This document shows positions 33,564-41,405 of a stretch of 51,220 nucleotides of DNA, in pieces. Below the pieces are notes generated by a model that was given only the letters and a program-made list of their open reading frames with translations, was not told where the DNA came from and made no database searches. The stretch spans positions 1 through 51,220 of the forward strand of contig CAMAYE010000003.1 in NCBI GenBank assembly GCA_945862135.1. The letters are read 5' to 3'. Source of the DNA: Bordetella parapertussis (GTDB lineage Bacteria; Pseudomonadota; Gammaproteobacteria; Burkholderiales; SG8-41). Made by a program: the position numbers and the translations under genes. How positions within the stretch are numbered: the stretch's first letter is position 1; the number at the start of each line of letters is the position of its first letter.

Positions 33564-36034
33564 CCCGTCTTGAGCATATGCTCAATCCGGGCCTGTGTTT
33601 TTTCTGTCGCGATCAGTTCCATGAAGTGCTGACGTTCCAGATCGAGGAACCACTGCTCATCAACAAGGCTTCCGCCTTCGATGTCGCCACCGCACATCAC
33701 GGTCGCGACTTTGCTCGCGATCAGTTTGTCGTGTTCGGAGATATAAGCGCCAGCGTGCATATTTTCGACAAAGGCACGGATGGTCGAAATTCCGCTGCGG
33801 CCCAGCACCGGAATCGCCTTGGCGCGCAGCGGCGGTCGGTATCCGGCAGCGGCCATCGCACGTGCTTCCGACTTGGCGATTTCCAGCAATTCGAAACGGT
33901 TCATCACTACACGGTCGGTCGGTCGCAGATAACCGATCTCGCGCGCATTTTCAGCGCTGCGCCCGACTTCCGCCATCGCCACCGCCTTGAAATATTTCTG
34001 CAGGAAGGGCGACATGTCGCCGCCCTTGGCTTCCGCCGCAGCTCGCATCGCGAATTCCTTGCAGCCGCCGCCGGCGGGCAGCAGGCCAACACCGACCTCA
34101 ACCAGACCGATATAACTTTCCAGCGTCGCCACCGCGCGGTCGCAGTGCATGATGAACTCGCAGCCGCCGCCCAGCGCCAGGCCATCGACTGCAGCGACCG
34201 TCGGCACCATCGAATATTTGAGCATCTGCGTGGTGATCTGGAACTGTTCGACCAGATGTTCGACTTCGGCGAGTTTGCCGGCCATCAACTGATCGGCCAC
34301 ACCGATCTGTCGCGCCGCCTTTAATGCGAGGGACTCGGCTTCGCGTTTGACGCTCTTGAACAATTTGCCCAGCGCCGACGGTGCGGCGCGTTTTTCACCA
34401 CCTCCCGCCGGTGTTTTTTTCAGATTGGCGCCGACCGAGAACGGCGCTTCGGTCTGCCAGATCACCAGGCCGGCATAGTTGCGTTCCGCTTCGGCGATGG
34501 CCTGCTGCACGCCTTCCAGCACATCGTCGCCGATGGCATGCATGCGGCTCTTGAAACTGACTATGGCGATGTCATCGCCGGTATGCCAGCAGCGTACGCC
34601 GTCGGTTTCGAAAATCGTCGAGCCGTAACGCCGCTCCTCGCCGACCAGCTTGTCGGGGAAAGGTTGCCGGCGGTAAACCGGCAGCGCCGAACGTGGCTGA
34701 TAGGCATCGGGCACCGGCGCAAAGGAACCGTCGGGCCGGTGCACGCCGGTGCGCGACGGATTGAGCGCCCAGGACGGCAGCGGTGCATTCACCATCGCGC
34801 GACCGGCGGCAATGTCCTCGGCAATCCAGTCGGCAATCTGCCGCCAGCCCGCCGACTGCCAGATTTCGAACGGTCCGGTATCCCAACCGAAACCCCAGCG
34901 AATCGCAAAATCCAGATCACGCGCGTTATGCGCGATCGATGCGAGATGCAGTGCACAGTAATGGAAACTGTCGCGGAATATCGACCAGATGAACTGCGCC
35001 TGCGGATGCGCCGAAGCATGCAGTTGGGCAAAACGTTCGGCGACATTTTTGTTCTTCAATATTTCGATAACCGACTCATCGGCCTTGCCGTCGGCATTTC
35101 TATAGGCGCCGGATTTCAGATCCAGCACGTGGATGTCACGGCCGACCTTCTGATAAACGCCCTTGCGCGCCTTCTGACCCAGTGCACCCTGGTCAATCAA
35201 GCCCTGCAACCACGCCGGCACGCCGTAATACTTGTGCCAGGGGTCATCGGGCAGCGTGTCGCGCATGGTGTTGACGACATGCGCAAAAGTATCGAGACCA
35301 ACGACATCGGCGGTGCGGAAGGTTGCGCTGCGCGGCCGCCCGATCAGCGAACCGGTCAGCGCATCGACGGTATCAAAACCGATGCCGAGGCGCTCGGCGT
35401 GATGGATGGTGGCCAGCATCGAGAACACACCGACCCGGTTGGCAATGAAGTTGGGGGTGTCTTTCGCACGCACCACGCCTTTACCCAGCGTGGTGACCAG
35501 AAACCGTTCCAGTTCATCGAGAATGCCCGCATCGGTGCCGTCGCAGGCAATCAGTTCAACCAGATGCATGTAACGCGGCGGATTGAAAAAATGCACACCG
35601 CAGAAACGCGGCCGTTGCTGTTCCGGGAATGACGCCGCCAGCCGGTTGATCGACAGGCCCGAGGTGTTGCTGGCAAAAATAGTGTGTTCGCCGAGATGAG
35701 GCGCAACCTTGCGATACAGGTCAGCCTTCCAGTCCATGCGTTCGGAGATGGCCTCGATGACAATGTCGCAGTCGCGCAGCGATTCAAGATGCTGGTCGTA
35801 GTTCGCAGGCTCGATCAGGTCGGCGCAGTCCTTGGTCGCCAGCGGCGAAGGCTCGAGCTTTTTGAGATTGGCGATGGCCTTGAGCACATTGCCGTTGGGG
35901 TCGCCCTCTTTCGCTGCCAGTTCAAACAGCATGACCGGCACGCGCGCGTTGATCAGGTGGGCGGCAATCTGCGCACCCATGACGCCGGCGCCGAGAACGG
36001 CGACCTTGCGCACCACGAGGGGGGATTGAGACAT
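33545..36034 (-). CDS. 3-hydroxyacyl-CoA dehydrogenase / enoyl-CoA hydratase fusion, FadN architecture
   Basis: One 829-residue protein for steps two and three of beta-oxidation. The order is dehydrogenase first (VAVLGAGVMGAQIAAHLI at about 10-27; C-terminal 3HCDH domains to ~400) and enoyl-CoA hydratase last (AAVDGLALGGGCEFIMHCDR). That is the reverse of E. coli FadB and matches Bacillus FadN. ATG 36034 is preferred (AGGAGC upstream). A Rho-independent terminator of the preceding FadL-type gene lies 80 bp before, so the fusion gene and thiolase form their own transcription unit. Thiolase partner function is supported by adjacency. Confidence 0.93.
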   Translation of the reverse strand: MSQSPLVVRKVAVLGAGVMGAQIAAHLINARVPVMLFELAAKEGDPNGNVLKAIANLKKLEPSPLATKDCADLIEPANYDQHLESLRDCDIVIEAISERMDWKADLYRKVAPHLGEHTIFASNTSGLSINRLAASFPEQQRPRFCGVHFFNPPRYMHLVELIACDGTDAGILDELERFLVTTLGKGVVRAKDTPNFIANRVGVFSMLATIHHAERLGIGFDTVDALTGSLIGRPRSATFRTADVVGLDTFAHVVNTMRDTLPDDPWHKYYGVPAWLQGLIDQGALGQKARKGVYQKVGRDIHVLDLKSGAYRNADGKADESVIEILKNKNVAERFAQLHASAHPQAQFIWSIFRDSFHYCALHLASIAHNARDLDFAIRWGFGWDTGPFEIWQSAGWRQIADWIAEDIAAGRAMVNAPLPSWALNPSRTGVHRPDGSFAPVPDAYQPRSALPVYRRQPFPDKLVGEERRYGSTIFETDGVRCWHTGDDIAIVSFKSRMHAIGDDVLEGVQQAIAEAERNYAGLVIWQTEAPFSVGANLKKTPAGGGEKRAAPSALGKLFKSVKREAESLALKAARQIGVADQLMAGKLAEVEHLVEQFQITTQMLKYSMVPTVAAVDGLALGGGCEFIMHCDRAVATLESYIGLVEVGVGLLPAGGGCKEFAMRAAAEAKGGDMSPFLQKYFKAVAMAEVGRSAENAREIGYLRPTDRVVMNRFELLEIAKSEARAMAAAGYRPPLRAKAIPVLGRSGISTIRAFVENMHAGAYISEHDKLIASKVATVMCGGDIEGGSLVDEQWFLDLERQHFMELIATEKTQARIEHMLKTGKPLRN

Positions 36035-36113
36035 GGCTGGAGCTCCTTGATGCGTCAATCGATTCTAGCACCTGGGCCGGCGGACCACTGGCGGCGATTC
36101 AATGAATCAACCG

Positions 36114-36141
36114 TGAAAAAAAGCGGCCCGCAGGCCGCTTT
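36114..36141 (-). terminator. Rho-independent terminator of the FadL-type gene
   Basis: On the minus strand AAAGCGGCC and GGCCGCTTT pair around a 4-nt loop and are followed by T7. It begins 18 bp after the stop codon. Confidence 0.92.
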
Positions 36142-36159
36142 CCCGGATGACGCAACGCA

Positions 36160-37410
36160 TCAGAAACGATGCGAGTACTGCACTGACAGAATATCGGCCT
36201 TGTTGCTGAAGGTGCCGTTAAGGCGGCCAACCGCGGGATTCGGCGTGGCGGAAACCGTTGAGTCTTTGACGAACTCGTGGGCATAAGCCACTTCCAGGGT
36301 GCCCTGCTTGTTCGGCTTGTATTGAACGCCCAACGCCACCCAGGTGCGATCCTGATCGGGCAGGCGCGGTGTGCGATCGATGTCATTGGTCGGCGTCTCA
36401 TCGAAGGCAAGGCCAAAACGCAGCTTGGTCTTGTCATCCATCTTGTAGTTGGCGCCAACGCCGTAGCGCAGCGTATCTTTCCAGTTGAACACCAGCGAAG
36501 TGAGAGTCGCGCCAGCCGCCGCGCCAGAAGTACGGATGATGTCCAGGCGCTTGATCTTGCTCCAGCCGGTATAGGTCAGGTCGGCCATCACTTCCCACTT
36601 CGAATCGATCTTGCTGAGCACGCTGAACGAGGCCGAGTCCGGCATTGTGATGTCGGCACGGACGGACCCGTTGCCCGCCGCTGCGACCGAGAACATCGCG
36701 CTGCCTTCCAGCTCGTAAGCCACCTTCGAACGATAAGTCATGCCGAACTGCGTGCTGGGCGTAGCCTGCACGAAATAACCCAGGTTAAAACCAAAACCGA
36801 TGTCATCACCTTCGATCGTCAGCACGCCGGGAGCGCCGGCAAAGCCGGTCAGCGTTGCATCGATCTTCTGCAGGCTGACACCGACGCCGATGGAGGATTT
36901 TTCCCCCAGCTTGTAGGCAATCGACGGGTTCAGATTCACCGTCTTGATCTCGGACTCGATGCCGGTCAGTTGGCCGCGCCATCCCGGCTCGTATTCAGTG
37001 GCAAGCCCGAACGGTGCGTTGACCGCAAATCCGAAGCGCAGCATCGGATTGATGTCCATCGTGTAGAAAATATTCGGCACAACATGCACACCACCACCAT
37101 CGCCGCCGTCACCGGTGCCTGGCGCGGCAAACGCACCCGTGGATCCCGCGTTGGAAAACTTGAATGACGGCACCAGAATGTGACCGGCTGCCGTGAACTG
37201 TTTGCCGGAGGGCAATGCAGCCATTGCCGCCGGATTGGACCAGGCCACGCTGGCATCGTCCGCAGCTGCCGCTCCGCCGGCAAATGCATTGCCGGTGCCG
37301 CTGCCGCTTTGTGTGCCGATGCCGAAACCGCCGGCCCAGACGGCGCCTGCCATGCTGGATAAAGCCAGCGCAACAGCCGCTGAAGACAGACGTTTGTTCA
37401 ACTTGACCAT
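36160..37410 (-). CDS. fadL: OmpP1/FadL-family outer-membrane transport protein
   Basis: A 416-residue outer-membrane barrel for long-chain fatty acids or other hydrophobic molecules. The start is ATG 37410 with GGAGGGG upstream; a longer frame to 37566 has no such site. Signal peptide is about 1-27 (ending AVWA). The mature N-terminus GGFGIGTQSGSGTGNAFAGGAAAADDAS and SVAWSNPAAMA are FadL hatch features. The C-terminal strand ends in Phe (VQYSHRF), as needed for BAM assembly. Placement among beta-oxidation genes supports lipid uptake. Confidence 0.92.
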   Translation of the reverse strand: MVKLNKRLSSAAVALALSSMAGAVWAGGFGIGTQSGSGTGNAFAGGAAAADDASVAWSNPAAMAALPSGKQFTAAGHILVPSFKFSNAGSTGAFAAPGTGDGGDGGGVHVVPNIFYTMDINPMLRFGFAVNAPFGLATEYEPGWRGQLTGIESEIKTVNLNPSIAYKLGEKSSIGVGVSLQKIDATLTGFAGAPGVLTIEGDDIGFGFNLGYFVQATPSTQFGMTYRSKVAYELEGSAMFSVAAAGNGSVRADITMPDSASFSVLSKIDSKWEVMADLTYTGWSKIKRLDIIRTSGAAAGATLTSLVFNWKDTLRYGVGANYKMDDKTKLRFGLAFDETPTNDIDRTPRLPDQDRTWVALGVQYKPNKQGTLEVAYAHEFVKDSTVSATPNPAVGRLNGTFSNKADILSVQYSHRF

Positions 37411-37513
37411 GATCCCCTCCAATCCGGGTGACGTTAAACACTGCGTTGAACTGCAGATGAAATTTTGAGCCATGTTACCCCTCGCAGCGGCTGCGCGCTC
37501 AGCCGCAGGGGAT

Positions 37514-37915
37514 TTACTGTTGCACTGATACCACACGCGGACGGCGATCATTGTCCACAGCGACATAGGTCAGCACGGCCTCGGTGACCTTGACGCATTC
37601 CTCACGCTCCGGCCTGCGCTGGGCATAGACGGTGACGTCAACAGTAATGGACGTGCGGCCGACCTTGACGACTTCGGCATAAAAACTGACAACATCACCG
37701 ACAAACACAGGCTGCTTGAAGGTGAAAGAGTTCACGGCAATGGTGGCCACCCGCCCTTTCGCCAGGCGAACGGCCGGTATGCTCCCGGCGAGATCCACCT
37801 GCGACATGATCCAGCCGCCGAAAATGTCGCCGGTATGGCTGGCATCCGAAGGCATCGGAATGACGCGCAGCGTCGGCTCCTTGCCTGCAGGCAGCAGGGT
37901 GGCCTCAATAGTCAT
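37514..37915 (-). CDS. YciA-like acyl-CoA thioesterase (hot-dog fold)
   Basis: A 133-residue single hot-dog protein. The conserved segment HTGDIFGGWIMSQVDLAGSI holds the catalytic-type Asp and GGW, and NSFTFKQPVFVGDVVSFYAEVVKVGRTS is typical of YciA/BFIT thioesterases. It would release CoA from acyl-CoA, protecting the CoA pool. It lies 27 bp after the acyl-CoA synthetase gene and 103 bp before the FadL-type gene. Confidence 0.88.
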   Translation of the reverse strand: MTIEATLLPAGKEPTLRVIPMPSDASHTGDIFGGWIMSQVDLAGSIPAVRLAKGRVATIAVNSFTFKQPVFVGDVVSFYAEVVKVGRTSITVDVTVYAQRRPEREECVKVTEAVLTYVAVDNDRRPRVVSVQQ

Positions 37916-37942
37916 CGCCCCTCAATCCTCATTCTCCAATCC

Positions 37943-39757
37943 TCAATGCCCGGCGTACATGCCATCAATTTCGGCATTGAATTTCTCCATGACCTTAGCG
38001 CGGCGCAGTTTCATCGTCGGCGTCATCAACCCGTTTTCAACGGTCCACGGCTCCAGCGTCGCAGTGACGCGGCGCACCTGTGCATAGCCCGGAAACTCCG
38101 TGATCTGCGCTGCAACACGACGCAATACCAGTTGCTCTGCCTGCTCGGTTCGCAGCATCGCCTCATTACCAGCGTCGATGCCGGAATCGGCAGCCAGCTT
38201 GCGCCACTGATCGGCGTTCAACACCGTCATCACCGTCAGGTAAGGCTTGCCTTCACCAAGCAGGATGACCTGCTCAAAGAGGGGATCCCGGGCAATTGCG
38301 GCTTCCATGTCATTGGGCGGCACTTTCTCACCGTTCGACAACACGATGATTTCCTTCAGGCGACCGGTAATGAAGACATGTCCGAGTTCACCGATGCGGC
38401 CGGTATCTCCGGAATTGAGCCAGCCGTCATCCTGGATCATCGCGCGTGTGGCTTCCTCGTTGTTCCAGTAGCCCATCATCACGTTGGGCCCCTTGATCAT
38501 CACCGCATTCCTGTCACCGATTTTCACTTCGACACCCAGGAGCGGCAGGCCGACCGATGCCGGAATGTTGCTCCACGGCGGATTGGCGCAGGCGACGGGG
38601 CTGGTCTCGGTCAGGCCATAACCCTGAAGAATAGGCAGGCCCAGGCCAATGAATATGCGCGAAATGTTAGGCGGCAATGCTGCACCGCCCGACAAGGCAT
38701 AACGCAGTCGGCCGCCGAGCCGCGCCAGCACTTTTGCTGCGACCAGCTTGTGCAGCAAGGGCCAGAGCAGGAATGACGGCTGCCACGGCCCGCGTCCCTG
38801 CGCATGCTCAAAACGCGCGTAACCTGTTTCGGCGGCAAACATAAACAGCTTCTTGCGCAACGGCGGACCTTCGTCGAGTTTGGCGCGGATCGCCCCCCAG
38901 ATGCGTTCATAAATCCGCGGTACCGAAATGAGCATCGTCGGCTTGATCGCCTGTAGGTCTTCGGCCAGTTGCGGTATCGACCGCGCATAGGCGGTGGTCG
39001 AACCCGACATCATCGTCAGGTAATAACCGCAGGTGCGTTCGAAGGTATGCGACAGCGGCAGAAAAGACATGAAGATGTCGTCGTGCCCGGTCACCAGCAC
39101 CTTCAGGCAGGCTGCGGTGTTGGACAGGATGTTGTCATGCGACAGCATCACGCCCTTGGGACGCCCTGTTGTTCCCGAAGTGTAGACCACGGTTGCAAGC
39201 GTGTTGCCGGCGCGGGCCACATGCCGCGTCGCACCACCGTCTGCCGGCAACCAGTCGCCGATCCATTGCAGACGTTTGTCCTCCGCCGCATATTGCAGCG
39301 GATTGACCGTCAGAAAACGGGTGACGCCTCTCAAAGTGCCCGCCACATCACGCAGCAATTGCCAATGTTCATCCCCCTCAATCAGCAACACCTTGCAGCC
39401 GGAATTGTCGAGAATGTAGGCCACGTTGTCGGCGCGGTCCTGGGTATACAGCGGAACGACCACCAGTCCGAGACCCAGCGCCGCCTGGTCAAACATCACC
39501 CATTCGGGTGAGTTGCGCAGCATCACGGCAACACGGTCGCCAGGCTGCAGTCCGTCTTTTTCCATTGCCGCCTGCCAGCGCGCGACCTGGCGATTCATTT
39601 CGCTCCAGGTGTAATCGCGCCAGTTGCGGTGTTGGTCGCTGTAAGCCTTGTACGCGACGAGGTCGGGCGTACGTTGCACCCGCTCGCGGAACAGGCCATC
39701 CAGCGTAACCGCCTCCACCATGCTCACGACATGCGATACATCATTGTTATTATTCAT
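37943..39757 (-). CDS. Long-chain acyl-CoA synthetase (AMP-forming)
   Basis: A 604-residue member of the ANL superfamily, activating fatty acids with ATP and CoA. The AMP/phosphate loop is TVVYTSGTTGRPKGVML, followed by YGLTETSP, the adenine/ribose Asp in LNSGDTGRIGELGHVFITGR and the hinge region. The C-terminal catalytic Lys region is less standard (LTPTMKLRR). ATG 39757 has a near-perfect GGAGGA seven bases upstream. FadD-type chain-length specificity and uptake coupling are inferred. It is 25 bp after the SDR gene, in a tight operon. Confidence 0.92.
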   Translation of the reverse strand: MNNNNDVSHVVSMVEAVTLDGLFRERVQRTPDLVAYKAYSDQHRNWRDYTWSEMNRQVARWQAAMEKDGLQPGDRVAVMLRNSPEWVMFDQAALGLGLVVVPLYTQDRADNVAYILDNSGCKVLLIEGDEHWQLLRDVAGTLRGVTRFLTVNPLQYAAEDKRLQWIGDWLPADGGATRHVARAGNTLATVVYTSGTTGRPKGVMLSHDNILSNTAACLKVLVTGHDDIFMSFLPLSHTFERTCGYYLTMMSGSTTAYARSIPQLAEDLQAIKPTMLISVPRIYERIWGAIRAKLDEGPPLRKKLFMFAAETGYARFEHAQGRGPWQPSFLLWPLLHKLVAAKVLARLGGRLRYALSGGAALPPNISRIFIGLGLPILQGYGLTETSPVACANPPWSNIPASVGLPLLGVEVKIGDRNAVMIKGPNVMMGYWNNEEATRAMIQDDGWLNSGDTGRIGELGHVFITGRLKEIIVLSNGEKVPPNDMEAAIARDPLFEQVILLGEGKPYLTVMTVLNADQWRKLAADSGIDAGNEAMLRTEQAEQLVLRRVAAQITEFPGYAQVRRVTATLEPWTVENGLMTPTMKLRRAKVMEKFNAEIDGMYAGH

Positions 39758-39782
39758 TTTTTGTCCTCCAGGCTGCAACCGG

Positions 39783-40604
39783 TCAGTCGAGGAACAGATC
39801 CCGCTGGAGCTTGCTCCCCGGGGTCACTGCGTAATGCCCGAAATCGGTGATGCCCTCCTCCCGCAGCACGGCTTCGTCGATATAGAAATGGCCGGTTGCG
39901 CTGCGGCTGTCGCGGCTGAAAATCGCATATGCCGCGTCGGCCATGATATCGGGTTTGCGGCTGGCCTTCAGTATGGCGGCGGGAAAATTGACCTCGATAG
40001 CCGCTGTCGCAATGGTGGTGGCTGGCCATAATGAATTCACAGCAATGCCCTGCGCGCGGAATTCGCCGGACATGCCCAGCGTGCACATGCTCATGCCGTA
40101 CTTGGCCATGGTGTAGGCGACGTGGCCCTGGAACCATTCCGCCTTCATGCCCAGCGGCGGCGCAAGATTGAGAATGTGCGGATTGGCAGCCTTCGCCAGA
40201 AACGGCACACAGGCCTGCGAACACAGAAAAGTACCGCGCACATTGACGCCGAACATCAGGTCGAAACGTTTGGCCGGCGTTTCCAGCGTATTGCTGAGCT
40301 GGATGGCGCTTGCATTATTGACGAGGATGTCGATGCTGCCGAAGTGTGCCGCCGCCTGCTGCACGGCTGCTGTGATGGCCGCGTCATCACGCACATCCAG
40401 CTGGATGGGCAAAGCCTGGCCACCTGCAGCCACAACCTCTTCCGCAACGCTATGTATCGTCCCCGGCAGCTTCGGATGCGGTGTTGCGGATTTTGCGGTG
40501 ACCACGATATTGGCGCCGTCGCGCGCACAGCGCAGTGCGATCTCGCGGCCGATGCCGCGGCTGGCGCCGGTAATGAACAGGGTTTTGCCGCGCAATGTGG
40601 TCAT
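39783..40604 (-). CDS. Short-chain dehydrogenase, HSDL2-like
   Basis: A 273-residue SDR with TGASRGIG at 13-20, NNASAIQL, and the active Tyr/Lys in AYTMAKYGMS. The segment KSATPHPKLPGTIHSVAEEV and the C-terminal GHFYIDEAVLREEGI resemble hydroxysteroid dehydrogenase-like 2 proteins that act in lipid metabolism. Ser of the triad lies in ILNLAPP rather than the usual S, so the classical Ser is replaced (LNLAPPL). The exact substrate is unknown. It is 3 bp after the hydratase gene. Confidence 0.86.
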   Translation of the reverse strand: MTTLRGKTLFITGASRGIGREIALRCARDGANIVVTAKSATPHPKLPGTIHSVAEEVVAAGGQALPIQLDVRDDAAITAAVQQAAAHFGSIDILVNNASAIQLSNTLETPAKRFDLMFGVNVRGTFLCSQACVPFLAKAANPHILNLAPPLGMKAEWFQGHVAYTMAKYGMSMCTLGMSGEFRAQGIAVNSLWPATTIATAAIEVNFPAAILKASRKPDIMADAAYAIFSRDSRSATGHFYIDEAVLREEGITDFGHYAVTPGSKLQRDLFLD

Positions 40605-40607
40605 TAT

Positions 40608-41405
40608 TCAAACTCCTTTGAACAGCGGTTTGCGTTTCATCGTGAATGCCGTCACGCCCTCGGCAAAATCGGCGCTGCCGGCACAGCGCGCAAAAGCCTG
40701 CGCTTCAGCTTCGAGATGGGCTGGCAGTTGCTGCAACAGCGCGCGGTTGGCCAGCGCCTTGGTCTCGGCATAGGCTTTTACCGGCCCTGTTGCCAATCGC
40801 TGCGCGAGCTTTGTAGTTTCTGTCACAAGATCCGCGGGGGCGACGATGCGATTGATCACGCCGCAACGTTCGAGCGCCGCCGCATCAACCACGTCGGCGA
40901 GCAGCATCAATTCCATTGCCCGCTGATAACCGGCCAGCCGCGGCAGGAAGCAGGTCGCACCACCGTCGGGACTGGCACCGATGCGCGCATAGGCCAAGGA
41001 GAACCGGGTGTCCTCTGCGGCCAGCACCAGATCGCAGGCCAGCATGATGCTGAAACCGGCGCCGGCCACTGCGCCATGCACTGAAGCAATCACCGGTTTC
41101 GGTGCGCGGCGCAATGCGAGGATGCCGCGATTGAGTGCATCCGCGAGTTCCGGCACCAGTGTCGCCATCGCGGGAAGGTTACGCGCAAACATCGCGACAT
41201 CACCCCCGGCAACAAATGCCGGACCTGCGCCGCAGAGCACGACCACACGCGCCGCCTCATCCGCTGCCGCACGTTCAGCTGCCGCACAAAAACCGTGGAT
41301 GGTATCGGCATCCAGCGCATTCATTACCGCCGGACGGTTGAAGGTGATGGTGGCCACACCATCAACCACTGCATGTTTCACGCTGTTGTCCATGGCATGG
41401 CTCAC
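40608..41405 (-). CDS. Enoyl-CoA hydratase/isomerase family protein
   Basis: A 265-residue crotonase-fold protein. The oxyanion-hole segments are AGPAFVAGGDVAMF and HGAVAGAGFSIMLACDL. The position usually holding a catalytic Glu reads as ARIGASPDGGATCFLPRLAG, with Asp as the likely acid/base, seen in 2-enoyl isomerases/hydratases. GTG 41405 overlaps the FadE stop by four bases; ATG 41393 is an alternative start. A second hydratase beside the fusion enzyme may process unsaturated or branched chains. Confidence 0.88.
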   Translation of the reverse strand: MSHAMDNSVKHAVVDGVATITFNRPAVMNALDADTIHGFCAAAERAAADEAARVVVLCGAGPAFVAGGDVAMFARNLPAMATLVPELADALNRGILALRRAPKPVIASVHGAVAGAGFSIMLACDLVLAAEDTRFSLAYARIGASPDGGATCFLPRLAGYQRAMELMLLADVVDAAALERCGVINRIVAPADLVTETTKLAQRLATGPVKAYAETKALANRALLQQLPAHLEAEAQAFARCAGSADFAEGVTAFTMKRKPLFKGV

